Positions 36,025 to 44,731 of a DNA stretch of 64,000 nucleotides are shown here, one piece after another; position 1 is the first letter of the stretch, and each line of letters starts with the position of its first letter. Origin of the DNA: Rhizobium sp. JAB6. Lineage in GTDB: Bacteria > Pseudomonadota > Alphaproteobacteria > Rhizobiales > Rhizobiaceae. The translations under genes and the position numbers were made by a program. Where the stretch lies: the NCBI RefSeq assembly GCF_003024605.1, contig NZ_PYJQ01000009.1:124001-188000 (forward strand). Direction: 5' to 3'. The notes under the pieces were generated by a model. It was not told the DNA's origin and searched no databases. It saw only the letters and a program-made list of their open reading frames with translations.

Positions 36025-37209
36025 CTAGCGTGCCGAAGGAACGACCCGGTTCAATGAGGCGAATTCCCAGATCGCGACGACGACGAGGACGGCCGTGGCC
36101 AGAATGCCGAGCTGATAGACCACGACCATCGGCAAGGTAAGCAGCAAGAGCGCCAGCCCGACGAGCCCCACCATATGTGACAGCGGCGCCCGGCCGGTGG
36201 TTACCCCTTTGAACCAGAGATTTCCAAGCAGAAAGACCGCCGGGCCGCCAAGAATGGCGGCGGCGGTATGGATGTCGGCTGCACTATGCGGATGAGCAAA
36301 GAGAAATTCATCTCCGACGACGCTCAGCATGATACCGGCCAGGATCGGAATATGCGCGTAGGTAAACGCCTGCCGCGCGAGACTGCCGGGCGTGTCTTCA
36401 TGTTCGATGCGATGGGCCGCCCTTTCATGACCAAACTGAAAATAGATCCACCAGAGAGCAACCGTGCCGATGAAAGCGGTGATGAACACCATTACGATCA
36501 GTGGCGTCACCGGCTGCTCGGCAAAGGTCTTGCCGGCCTGCAGGACCGCTTCGCCGAGGCAGATGATGATGAATAGCGCGCAGCGTTCGGCGAGATGCGC
36601 GCCCGACACGTTCCAGTCCGCCGTCGTCGACTTGCCAAGCCCAGGTACCCGGAAGCCAAGCGCGGGGGCAGAATATTCGATGACGAGAGCGATCAGCCAA
36701 AGCACAATGCGGGCCTCGCCTTCCATCAGCGCGCCCAATATCCAGAAAATGCCGGAGAGCACGAGCCAGCTGGTGATCCGCAGAAAATTGCGATGATTGG
36801 CAGCGCTGGCATTCTTGAGGGCGTAGACGGTGAACAGCGAGCGGCCCACCTGCATGAAGACATAGGCGCCGGCAAAGAAAATCGCCTTCTCGCCGAAGGC
36901 CTCGGGGATGGCAGCCGAAAGGACAAGCCCCGCAAACATCAGCGTAAACAGCATGATGCGCACCGGCATGCGATCGGGATCAAGCCAGTTCGTCACCCAG
37001 GCGGTGAAAACCCAGACCCACCACACGGCGAAGATCAGCATGATGGCTTCGAGCGCGCCCAGTGGAGTGAAATGCTGGGCCAGTGCGTGCGCAAGCTGCG
37101 AAATCGAGAAAACGAAGACCAGATCGAAAAACAACTCGACGAAGGATACCTTGCTCTCGTTCTTGCTGCCTTTGACGCGAAGCCAGTTTTCCCTACCCCC
37201 AAGGATCAT
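36025..37209 (-). CDS. Low-temperature-requirement A (LtrA) family membrane protein
   Basis: Polytopic inner-membrane protein of about 395 residues, with 10-12 predicted hydrophobic helices. The family motif ESKVSFVELFFDLVFVFSIS is at residues ~20-39, followed by WWVWVFTAWVTNWLDPDRMPVR. HLAERCALFIIICLGEAVL is another conserved LtrA segment. ATG 37209 is chosen over an upstream TTG. The name comes from a Listeria mutant; the molecular role is unknown. It follows the DUF971 gene by 31 bases on the same strand and may be co-transcribed. Confidence 0.9.
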   Translation of the reverse strand: MILGGRENWLRVKGSKNESKVSFVELFFDLVFVFSISQLAHALAQHFTPLGALEAIMLIFAVWWVWVFTAWVTNWLDPDRMPVRIMLFTLMFAGLVLSAAIPEAFGEKAIFFAGAYVFMQVGRSLFTVYALKNASAANHRNFLRITSWLVLSGIFWILGALMEGEARIVLWLIALVIEYSAPALGFRVPGLGKSTTADWNVSGAHLAERCALFIIICLGEAVLQAGKTFAEQPVTPLIVMVFITAFIGTVALWWIYFQFGHERAAHRIEHEDTPGSLARQAFTYAHIPILAGIMLSVVGDEFLFAHPHSAADIHTAAAILGGPAVFLLGNLWFKGVTTGRAPLSHMVGLVGLALLLLTLPMVVVYQLGILATAVLVVVAIWEFASLNRVVPSAR

Positions 37210-37240
37210 GCCTGCATCCCCTGTCCGTTGCTGGAGTTTG

Positions 37241-37615
37241 CTAGTGCGGCCTTCCAACGGGGTCGCGGCTGAGACCCTTTTCCTTCAATTCAGCCTCATA
37301 GGCCGCAAAAAGCTCCTGGCCCTTTTCTCCAAGCTCGCGCAGATAGGACCATGTGAAAATGCCGGTATCGTGCATGTCGTCGAAGCCGATGCGAACGGCA
37401 TAGTTGCCGGTCGGCGTCATCGACATGATGCCGACGTCGCGCTTGCCCGGAACAGTAACTTTCTGTCCCGGACCATGTCCCTGGACTTCCGCGGAGGGGG
37501 ATAGTACCCGCAGCATCTCGGCTGGCAAGTCGAAGCTCGCGCCGTTGTCGAACGTCACTATTAGGTGACGGCGATCCTTCGAGACCCGCAATTCGGTCGG
37601 CCAAACGTCACTCAT
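37241..37615 (-). CDS. DUF971 (GBBH-like N-terminal domain) protein
   Basis: Cytosolic protein of 124 residues. TELRVSKDRRHLIVTFDNGASFDLPAEMLRVLSPSAEVQGHGPG is the DUF971 signature, a small beta-rich domain also found at the N-terminus of gamma-butyrobetaine hydroxylases and in Fe-S/Mrp-associated proteins. ATG 37615 (MSDVWPTEL) is used; the longer frame would overlap the moaA promoter. DUF971 genes often lie near Fe-S assembly or molybdenum cofactor genes, and here moaA is divergent next door. Role unproven. Confidence 0.85.
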   Translation of the reverse strand: MSDVWPTELRVSKDRRHLIVTFDNGASFDLPAEMLRVLSPSAEVQGHGPGQKVTVPGKRDVGIMSMTPTGNYAVRIGFDDMHDTGIFTWSYLRELGEKGQELFAAYEAELKEKGLSRDPVGRPH

Positions 37616-37748
37616 CGATTTTTCCGTGTCTTTCAGCGTCTTTCCGAGAATTATGCCGCCAAAGCTTCGTACGCAAGTATAATTGAAAGGCATTTTCCTT
37701 GACGCAACAATCGCCTATGCACACATTAGAGGCCTGACGGAGGTTCGA

Positions 37749-38798
37749 GTGAATAGCATTGTTGGCACGATAGGCGGCGCATCGCCACTGGCAGGGGATA
37801 CTGGCCCGATGATCGACCCCTTTGGGCGTGCCATCACCTATCTCCGCGTTTCCGTTACCGACCGCTGCGATTTCCGCTGCACCTATTGCATGGCGGAGCA
37901 CATGACCTTCCTGCCGAAGAAGGATCTGCTGACGCTCGAAGAACTCGACCGGCTCTGTTCCGCCTTCATCGCCAAGGGCGTGCGCAAGATCAGGCTCACC
38001 GGCGGTGAGCCTCTGGTGCGCAAGAACATCATGTTTCTGGTCCGCAAACTCGGCGAGAGCGTGAAAAATGGCGCACTCGACGAATTGACCCTGACGACGA
38101 ACGGTTCGCAGCTCGCCCGCCATGCCGAAGAACTTTACGATAGCGGCGTGCGGCGCATCAACGTATCGCTCGATACGCTCGATCCCGACAAGTTCCGCGC
38201 CATCACCCGCTGGGGGGATTTCTCCAAGGTCATGGAAGGCATCGAAGCGGCGCAGAAAGCAGGACTGAATATCAAGCTGAACGCCGTCGCGCTCAAGGGT
38301 TTCAACGATGCCGAAATTCCCGACCTGCTGCGGTTCGCGCATGGTCGTAGCATGGACCTGACGGTCATCGAGACCATGCCCATGGGTGAGATCGACGAGG
38401 ATCGCACCGACCAATATCTGCCGCTCTCGCAGTTGCGCGCCGATCTCGAGCGTCAGTTCACGTTGACGGACATTCCCTACCAGACGGGTGGTCCTGCCCG
38501 CTATGTCGAAGTCAGGGAGACCGGCGGCCGCCTCGGTTTCATCACGCCGATGACCCATAATTTCTGCGAGAGCTGCAATCGCGTGCGGCTCACCTGCACG
38601 GGCACGCTCTACATGTGCCTTGGCCAGAACGATGCGGCCGACCTGCGCACGGCGCTGCGCGCAAGCGAGGATGACGCCTTGCTCCATGCCGCAATCGACG
38701 AAGCCATTACACGCAAGCCGAAAGGTCATGACTTCATCATCGACCGCACGCACAATCGCCCTGCGGTCGCGCGCCATATGAGCGTCACCGGCGGCTAA
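37749..38798 (+). CDS. moaA: GTP 3',8-cyclase (molybdenum cofactor biosynthesis protein A)
   Basis: Radical SAM enzyme that, with MoaC, converts GTP to cyclic pyranopterin monophosphate, the first step of molybdopterin synthesis. The radical SAM cluster motif CDFRCTYC is at residues 40-47, and the second 4Fe-4S site is in [13 protein letters not shown] with a further Cys in LYMC. The family's GTP-binding Arg residues lie in the same C-terminal region. GTG 37749 is chosen because GGAGG sits six bases ahead, giving 349 residues. The frame is open from 37683. mobA and mobB, for later steps, lie about 5 kb downstream. Confidence 0.95.
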   Translation: MNSIVGTIGGASPLAGDTGPMIDPFGRAITYLRVSVTDRCDFRCTYCMAEHMTFLPKKDLLTLEELDRLCSAFIAKGVRKIRLTGGEPLVRKNIMFLVRKLGESVKNGALDELTLTTNGSQLARHAEELYDSGVRRINVSLDTLDPDKFRAITRWGDFSKVMEGIEAAQKAGLNIKLNAVALKGFNDAEIPDLLRFAHGRSMDLTVIETMPMGEIDEDRTDQYLPLSQLRADLERQFTLTDIPYQTGGPARYVEVRETGGRLGFITPMTHNFCESCNRVRLTCTGTLYMCLGQNDAADLRTALRASEDDALLHAAIDEAITRKPKGHDFIIDRTHNRPAVARHMSVTGG

Positions 38799-38817
38799 CC
38801 GAAATCGAGACGATCAC

Positions 38818-39570
38818 ATGCAGCTTGAGCTTATTCGCAACGCGACGCTGAAGATCACCTATGGCGGCCATGTGTTGCTGATCGATCCATACTTTGCGCC
38901 ACGCCACAGCCTCCCGTCCTTCACCGGCCGCTCTCCCAACCCGATGACGGAACTGCCGCGTTCGATCGACGATATTCTCCAGGGCGTCGAGCTGGTGATC
39001 GTATCGCATCTGCATACCGACCATTTCGATGCCGTGGCGAAGGAGCGCGTGCCAAAATCGCTACCGATCCTCTGCCAGCCCGGTGACGAAGGACGTATCC
39101 GCGACGCCGGCTTCACAAGCGTCACGCCGCTCGCGCAATCGACCGTTTGGCAAGGGCTGACAATCACGCCGCGGCAGGGCAGCCACGGCGTCTGGCCGGT
39201 GGTGGAAAAAATGGGACCGGTCATCGGCTTCACGCTGGAGGCAGATCGCGAACCCACCGTCTATTGGGCCGGCGATACCGTGCTTTACCCTCTGGTCGCC
39301 GGAACGATCCGCGAATTCTCACCCGATATCATCATCACCCATTCCTGCGGCGCCCGTTGGGACGGCGACCTGATCGTCATGGACGACAAACAGACGCTCG
39401 AAGTCAGCCGCCTCGCCCCGCAAGCAACCATCGTCGCAACTCACATGGAAGCGCTCGATCACGCGACTGTCACGCGTCAGGATCTTCGCCGAACCGCAGA
39501 GGCAGGCGGTCTCGATCCCTCGCGGCTGCTCATTCCGGCCGACGGTGAGACGCTCCATCTGGACCGGTAA
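38818..39570 (+). CDS. Metallo-beta-lactamase-fold hydrolase (UlaG-like)
   Basis: Predicted metal-dependent hydrolase of 250 residues. The MBL motif SHLHTDHFDAV (near 62-72) gives the metal ligands, with further ligands in GSHGVW, WAGDTVLY and THMEALDH. The pattern ATLKITYGGHVLLIDPYF at the N-terminus is typical of the UlaG/YcjY-like subgroup acting on small-molecule phosphodiesters or lactones. It starts 19 bases after moaA and is probably co-transcribed with it, but there is no known link to cofactor synthesis. A very strong terminator follows. Confidence 0.85.
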   Translation: MQLELIRNATLKITYGGHVLLIDPYFAPRHSLPSFTGRSPNPMTELPRSIDDILQGVELVIVSHLHTDHFDAVAKERVPKSLPILCQPGDEGRIRDAGFTSVTPLAQSTVWQGLTITPRQGSHGVWPVVEKMGPVIGFTLEADREPTVYWAGDTVLYPLVAGTIREFSPDIIITHSCGARWDGDLIVMDDKQTLEVSRLAPQATIVATHMEALDHATVTRQDLRRTAEAGGLDPSRLLIPADGETLHLDR

Positions 39571-39605
39571 TTGGCTCGTAATTCAGCAATTGGAAATCAG
39601 ACTTT

Positions 39606-39646
39606 AATCGAAAAGCGCCGGACCTTTGGCCCGGCGCTTTTCGATT
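39606..39646. terminator. Strong bidirectional terminator
   Basis: A perfect 16-base stem AATCGAAAAGCGCCGG/CCGGCGCTTTTCGATT encloses a nine-base loop. Its internal A/T stretches provide U-runs in both directions. It ends the convergent moaA-hydrolase and chemoreceptor transcripts. Confidence 0.9.
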
Positions 39647-39673
39647 CATAATGGTCTTTCTATCGATACAGCC

Positions 39674-42226
39674 TCAAGCGGCACGATAACGTGCATCCGC
39701 GCTGCCATAGCTCGTCGCATGTTCGGCCTCGCCATCGCCGGTGCGGAAGCGATCGATCTTCTCCGACAGCATATCGACGCGCTGGCGCAGGCCGTGGATC
39801 TCCGCATTGTTCTCCTCGACCATAGCCGCGTTGCGCTGCGTGATCAGCTCGACTTCGGAAACAGCACGCGTCACTTCCTCGATACCGGTCGACTGTTCGG
39901 TGGTGGCAGCCGAAATATCGGCAACGAGCCTCTGGACGCCGGTGACATGGTTGATGATTTCGGTCAGTGCCGCGCCGGTCTGCTCGACCAAATGAACGCC
40001 GTTGCGCACCTGGGTGGAGCTTGCGGAAATCAAACCCTTGATCTCCTTCGCCGCGTTGGCGCAGCGCTGCGCAAGTTCACGCACCTCCTGGGCGACGACG
40101 GCAAAACCGCGGCCCGCCTCGCCCGCACGAGCTGCCTCGACACCGGCATTCAGCGCGAGGAGGTTGGTCTGGAAGGCGATCTCGTCGATGACGCCGATGA
40201 TCGTGGCGATCTTCTCGGAGGAGCGGTTGATCTCGCTCATGGCACCGACGGCTTTGGCGACCACTTCACCTGATTGGGTTGCATAGGCCTGTGTCTCGTT
40301 GACGGAGCTCGCCGTCTGACGCGCGCGATCGGCGGTCGAGCGGACGACATCGCTCAAGCGATGCAGCGCCCGCGAGCTTTCTTCGAGGGCGGCGGCCTGC
40401 TGCTCGGTACGCCGGGCAAGATCATCGGCTGACATTGCGAGGTTGCCGGTGCCGCCCTTGATTTCCTCAGCGGTGTAACGAACGTCCGTAAGGGTCTCGC
40501 GCAGCGCTTCGACGGCATGATTATAGGTGAACGCCATTTCGACGAAATCGGCCGAAAGATCCTCGCGCATGCCCTCTTCAAGATTGCCGTCGGCAAGCTT
40601 GGCCAGAACGTCGGCCAGCGCATTGAGCGCCTGCTTCTGCTCGGCCTCGATGCGGGCGCGCTCAGCGGCGCGGCGGGACGCTTCCTCGGCGGAGAGCGCG
40701 CGAGCACTTTCTGCCTCGCGCTCCAGCCGGACATTCTCAAGCGCGGCATCGCGGAAGACGCTGACGGAGCGCACCATGTCACCGATCTCGTCGCCGCGAT
40801 TGCGGCCGTCGATCGCCACCTCCAGATCACCGCTTGCAAGGCGTGTCATGACATCGGTGACACGCTTCAGAGGCCCACGCAGCGTTTCCACCAGCATGAG
40901 GCCACCGACGATGGCAAGCAGCGTACCGACGATCATGGCAATGACCGAGACGTTGGCCGAACGCTCGCTGTCTTCCTTGCCGAGTTCCTGTGCCTGGGCG
41001 ACAAAGCCGCGCAGCGAGGTCATCGCATCGGCCAGCAGGCTGTTGGACTGTACACGCGTCGTCTTCCAGTCGGCCGCCGTCTGCAGCAGATCGGCCGATC
41101 CGTTCGTCAAACTATCGATCAGCGGCTTCATGTGAGCCGCGAAATCACGCATGGTAGCGTTGGTCGGGCCGAGTTCCGAAATCCTTGCAGCAATGCTCTG
41201 CAGATCCTTAAGGTCCGCAAGCACCGGTTCGCGTGAGGCTGCATCGCGAACGTTTTCCATGCGCGAGGCATGCAAGTTCAGGCGATCGACGAGACTAAGC
41301 GCCTGATCGACATGATCCAGAAGCTCTTTCTGACCATCGATGATCTTGTCGAGGCTGACGAAACGATCGGCGGCGGTATCGCTGTTCTTGGCCGACTGCA
41401 GGGTCATTTCGCCCTCGATCTTCACAAAGCTCTGCAGGATCGGCCCCATCGCCTCGACCTTCTGGTCCGGCGTGCCGGCGCTCTTCAATACCGCATCGAG
41501 CTTGTCGGCAGCATCGGAGGCGTTCGCAACGAGGCCGGCGCCGCGCTTGGAGACGAGTGCCTTGGAAATGGTCACCTGCTTCAAAATGGCGTCGGCGTAG
41601 GTGCGTGCATCCGAAATCTCCTCGGTGGAATCGGCAGCCATTTGCACCTGAATGCGCAGATTGCTCATCTTCTCCGAAAGGCCCTTATAGGCCGCAGCAT
41701 CGTAAAGCAGCTCCTTGGCAAAGGTTTCCTTGTCGCTGAAATCCTTGCGGATGATATCGATCTGTTTGCCGGCTCCCTTGGCGGTCGCCTCGATATTCTG
41801 CACCGCCTTCCGGATGGCGTCGACATCGCTGTCCTGCTTCTGCCTGATAGACCAGAGCGTGGCTGCCTGCGTGCGCATCTTGGCGGCAAGCTCGCTGACC
41901 GGAACGATCTTGGCCCGCTGATCATCGCTCAAAAGCCCGCTCAAGCGAAGCACACCCCGCTCCTGCGCGTCGATTTTTTCCGCCAATGCCTGGCGCGTAT
42001 CATCGGAAGGTAACGCCGTGAATTCCTGTAGGGCAGCCTGCAGGTTTTCGAAATCGCTGATGTTCTCGATCGTGGCACGCGTCACGGTCATATGACCGTT
42101 CAGAATATTGGCCGTGTGATAACCCACCAGGCCGACGCCGGCGATGAGAACCACCAGCGGCACCACGAAAATGAGAACCTTGGTGACAATCCTGCGGCCT
42201 TGCAAAAGACGATCAATGAAAAACAT
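39674..42226 (-). CDS. Methyl-accepting chemotaxis protein
   Basis: Transmembrane chemoreceptor of 850 residues. TM1 (about 15-38, [20 protein letters not shown]) is followed by an unusually long helical periplasmic region (~40-420), then TM2 ([20 protein letters not shown]), a HAMP domain ([19 protein letters not shown]) with a second HAMP-like segment ([15 protein letters not shown]), and the kinase-control tip [20 protein letters not shown]. No C-terminal pentapeptide for CheR tethering is seen. ATG 42226 is selected for its GAGG site seven bases away. No che genes are adjacent, so it is an orphan receptor; its ligand is unknown. Confidence 0.94.
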   Translation of the reverse strand: MFFIDRLLQGRRIVTKVLIFVVPLVVLIAGVGLVGYHTANILNGHMTVTRATIENISDFENLQAALQEFTALPSDDTRQALAEKIDAQERGVLRLSGLLSDDQRAKIVPVSELAAKMRTQAATLWSIRQKQDSDVDAIRKAVQNIEATAKGAGKQIDIIRKDFSDKETFAKELLYDAAAYKGLSEKMSNLRIQVQMAADSTEEISDARTYADAILKQVTISKALVSKRGAGLVANASDAADKLDAVLKSAGTPDQKVEAMGPILQSFVKIEGEMTLQSAKNSDTAADRFVSLDKIIDGQKELLDHVDQALSLVDRLNLHASRMENVRDAASREPVLADLKDLQSIAARISELGPTNATMRDFAAHMKPLIDSLTNGSADLLQTAADWKTTRVQSNSLLADAMTSLRGFVAQAQELGKEDSERSANVSVIAMIVGTLLAIVGGLMLVETLRGPLKRVTDVMTRLASGDLEVAIDGRNRGDEIGDMVRSVSVFRDAALENVRLEREAESARALSAEEASRRAAERARIEAEQKQALNALADVLAKLADGNLEEGMREDLSADFVEMAFTYNHAVEALRETLTDVRYTAEEIKGGTGNLAMSADDLARRTEQQAAALEESSRALHRLSDVVRSTADRARQTASSVNETQAYATQSGEVVAKAVGAMSEINRSSEKIATIIGVIDEIAFQTNLLALNAGVEAARAGEAGRGFAVVAQEVRELAQRCANAAKEIKGLISASSTQVRNGVHLVEQTGAALTEIINHVTGVQRLVADISAATTEQSTGIEEVTRAVSEVELITQRNAAMVEENNAEIHGLRQRVDMLSEKIDRFRTGDGEAEHATSYGSADARYRAA

Positions 42227-42581
42227 GCGACGCCTCAACTGGATTATGAAAATCTCCAGCGAAGGCGGGATCGTCATTCCTGCTGCGCTGCGGTAGGTGC
42301 TTCTGCATCATGCAAAACCGCTGAGAGCCTCGGGAAATAAGATTGAATAAGCATTAACCGCCCACTTAAAAGCCGATTTACCGGCAAAAAATCTGCAACC
42401 GCTGTGCCATTCCGCGACCACAGCACGAAAAACCGCCATGCATGGGCGACAATTCCGCCGCGACGCACAATGAAATTCGACTTTCGCGCCATCGAATTCA
42501 ACAGCGGCCGGAGCACAACCGATTCCAATTTGCCGAAAACAGCGCTAATCCAGATGGCATATCGGGGGACTCATCTTTCTC
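42227..42581. other. Divergent intergenic region between the chemoreceptor and EamA genes
   Basis: About 355 bases with no supported gene. A weak open frame on the minus strand (42274-42528) has no recognisable family or ribosome site. AT-rich stretches at 42335-42395 probably contain the chemoreceptor promoter. GGGGGAC near 42565 may be the EamA ribosome site. No palindromes or repeats stood out. Confidence 0.45.
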
Positions 42582-43493
42582 ATGCAACTGACCAAGAATA
42601 CGCAGGGCGCGCTCTTCATGGCGGCCTCCATGGCCGGCTTCTCCTGCAGCGATGCGCTGTCGAAGGCAGTCATCGCCACCATGAACGCAGGCGAGATCAT
42701 CTTCATTCGCGGCTTGTTCACGAGCTTTTTCGTCTATCTGCTCGCACGGCGTATGGGCGCCCTGCGCAATTGGCGCGTTATCTTGCAGCCGATGATTGCG
42801 CTGCGCATCGCGTGCGAAGCCCTGGCGGCAGCAACCTACATCACCGCTCTTGGAATGATGCCTCTCGCCAATGCCTCCGCTATCCAGCAAGCAGTCCCGC
42901 TTGCCGTCACGCTTGGCGCGATGATTTTCCTGAAGGAGCCCGTGGGATGGAGGCGATGGACTGCTATTGCCGTCGGGTTTCTTGGCGTGTTGATCATCAT
43001 CAGGCCCGGCCGGGAGGGATTCACAATGGCGGCGTTCCTCGTTATTGCCTGCATGTTTGCGACCGCGGCACGCGATCTGGCGACGCGCTGCATCGACAAG
43101 GACGTGCCCTCGCTGATGGTCACGCTCTGCACCGCAATTTCCATCTCAACCTTCGGAGCATTGTGCATCGTCCCCTTCGGCGGCTGGCACCCGGTGAGCA
43201 TGACGTCGCTCTTGCAGATCCTGCTGGCCTCCGTACTGGTGCTGATCGGCTACCAGAGCGTCATTTTGGCCATGCGCACCGGCGAAATCTCTTTTGTCGC
43301 ACCGTTCCGCTACCTCAGTCTCATCTGGTCGGCCCTGCTCGGATTGATCGTCTTTGGCGAAGTGCCGGATGGATGGTCGGTCTTCGGCGCGGCTGTTGTC
43401 ATCGCCTCCGGCATCTATGCTTTCTATCGCGAAAGCAAACGGCGGGCGGCAAAACCCGTCGCACGGGCATCAGAACCCCGCCTTCCCGCTTGA
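42582..43493 (+). CDS. EamA-family (DMT superfamily) transporter
   Basis: Inner-membrane drug/metabolite transporter with ten predicted helices in two EamA repeats, 303 residues. The first repeat starts QGALFMAASMAGFSCSDALS and contains AATYITALGMMPLANASAIQQAVPLAVTLGA, the helix 3-4 segment typical of the family; the second repeat ends FVAPFRYLSLIWSALLGLIVFGEVPDGW. The basic C-terminus is cytosolic. Substrates in the family include amino acids, nucleotides and riboflavin, and none can be chosen here. It ends ten bases before mobA, so these three genes may be one operon. Confidence 0.88.
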   Translation: MQLTKNTQGALFMAASMAGFSCSDALSKAVIATMNAGEIIFIRGLFTSFFVYLLARRMGALRNWRVILQPMIALRIACEALAAATYITALGMMPLANASAIQQAVPLAVTLGAMIFLKEPVGWRRWTAIAVGFLGVLIIIRPGREGFTMAAFLVIACMFATAARDLATRCIDKDVPSLMVTLCTAISISTFGALCIVPFGGWHPVSMTSLLQILLASVLVLIGYQSVILAMRTGEISFVAPFRYLSLIWSALLGLIVFGEVPDGWSVFGAAVVIASGIYAFYRESKRRAAKPVARASEPRLPA

Positions 43494-43503
43494 GGTCGCA
43501 GTC

Positions 43504-44154
43504 ATGTCCGGCTTCATCGTCAGCCCCGAAGATATTCCCGTCCTTCTGCTTGCGGGAGGCCGTTCCAGCCGCATGGGCGCGAACAAGGCCTTTGCGCTGC
43601 TCGCTGGCGAAAGCCTGCTGGCTCGCATCTCGTCGAAGATCGCTGAAAGGCAGCGCAAACCGATCGCTCTGAATGCGGATGCCGACTGGCCTGATACCAT
43701 GGGGATGCCGCTTGTTCCGGATAGAATGCCGAGCAAATTGGGGCCGCTTGCAGGTGTGCTTGCTGGACTGCAGGACGTACGGTTGCGTGACCCGGAGGCC
43801 ACGCATATCGCCACCATCCCCATAGATAGTCCCTTTTTTCCACCTGACCTTATTGCGCGCCTCGCCGGGGTCATTCGCGGTTCCGACGAGATTGCCATTG
43901 CCACATCTCTTGGCCAGGATCATCCTGTTTTCGGTCTCTGGCCTGTCTCCGCCGCCGCCGATCTGGAACAATGGATTGCCTCGGACGAAAAGCGGCGCGT
44001 CAGGGATTTTCTCGCCCGCCATAAGGTGCGACGCGTGGAATTTCCTGCGGTCGCGACGGCGATCGGCTCCCTCGACCCCTTCTTCAACATCAATACGCCA
44101 GCCGATCTGGCCGAAGCGGAGACATGGCTGGGAGCTTTGGAAGACGTAGCATGA
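43504..44154 (+). CDS. mobA: Molybdenum cofactor guanylyltransferase
   Basis: Transfers GMP from GTP to molybdopterin to form the bis-MGD cofactor of DMSO reductase-family enzymes. The nucleotidyltransferase motif LLLAGGRSSRMGANKAF is near residue 16, followed by GPLAGVLAGLQD and the metal-binding TIPIDSPFF. 216 residues is normal. ATG 43504 is chosen because it begins just before the catalytic fold; the frame is open from 43354 inside the EamA gene. It overlaps mobB by ATGA, so the two are translationally coupled. Confidence 0.93.
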   Translation: MSGFIVSPEDIPVLLLAGGRSSRMGANKAFALLAGESLLARISSKIAERQRKPIALNADADWPDTMGMPLVPDRMPSKLGPLAGVLAGLQDVRLRDPEATHIATIPIDSPFFPPDLIARLAGVIRGSDEIAIATSLGQDHPVFGLWPVSAAADLEQWIASDEKRRVRDFLARHKVRRVEFPAVATAIGSLDPFFNINTPADLAEAETWLGALEDVA

Positions 44155-44681
44155 CGAAGTCTCGTCCCAAAATCTTCGGCATTGCCGGCTGGAAGAACTC
44201 CGGCAAGACGGGACTTGCCGTGCGGCTGGTCACGGAGTTCACCCGGCGCGGCTATCGCATCTCGACCATCAAGCATGCGCATCATGATTTCGATATCGAT
44301 AAGGTGGGCGCCGACAGCTTTCGTCATCGCGAGGCCGGCGCGCATGAAGTCACCATCGTTTCCGGCACGCGCTATGCCATCATGCACGAATTGCGCGGCG
44401 CGCCCGAACCGAGCTTCGAAGAAATACTGGCGCGCCTCGCCCCTTGCGACCTCGTTTTGATCGAGGGTTACAAACGAGAACCCATTCCGAAGATCGAAGC
44501 GCGCCGGCTGGAAGCGGCCAAGCGCGAACCGCTCGCACCGCAGGACCCTCACATCGTTGCCATCGCCGCCGACCATCCGGTTCAAGATGCCGGTTCGCTC
44601 GCCGTTTTCGATCTCGACGATACAGTCGCCATTGCCGACTTCATCGCTGCGAAGGTGGGTCTCACCGGCCGGCCGAAATGA
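44151..44681 (+). CDS. mobB: Molybdopterin-guanine dinucleotide biosynthesis protein MobB
   Basis: GTP-binding accessory protein that assists MobA. The P-loop GWKNSGKTGLAVRLV is at residues 13-27, then STIKHAHHDFDIDKVGADSFRHREAGA, the family hallmark, and VLIEGYKREPIPKIE. 176 residues. Its ATG overlaps the mobA stop (44151-44154). It is not strictly required for MGD synthesis in E. coli. A terminator shared with the convergent OmpA gene follows. Confidence 0.93.
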   Translation: MTKSRPKIFGIAGWKNSGKTGLAVRLVTEFTRRGYRISTIKHAHHDFDIDKVGADSFRHREAGAHEVTIVSGTRYAIMHELRGAPEPSFEEILARLAPCDLVLIEGYKREPIPKIEARRLEAAKREPLAPQDPHIVAIAADHPVQDAGSLAVFDLDDTVAIADFIAAKVGLTGRPK

Positions 44682-44684
44682 AAA

Positions 44685-44709
44685 AGGCCGCCCGTTGCCC
44701 GAACGGCCT
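44685..44709. terminator. Terminator between convergent mobB and OmpA-family genes
   Basis: AGGCCG (44685-44690) pairs with CGGCCT (44704-44709). The A5 run before it supplies a U-run for the minus-strand transcript, while a TCTCTC tract follows on the plus strand. Confidence 0.6.
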
Positions 44710-44731
44710 CTCTCAGAATGCTGTCTGATCC

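Noticed and set aside
37699..37722. TTGACG-N17-CACATT as the moaA promoter
   Set aside because: The -35 is good but the -10 is poor, so I did not list it as a feature.
42274..42528. 84-codon frame upstream of the chemoreceptor gene
   Set aside because: No ribosome site or homology, and it fills what should be a divergent promoter region.
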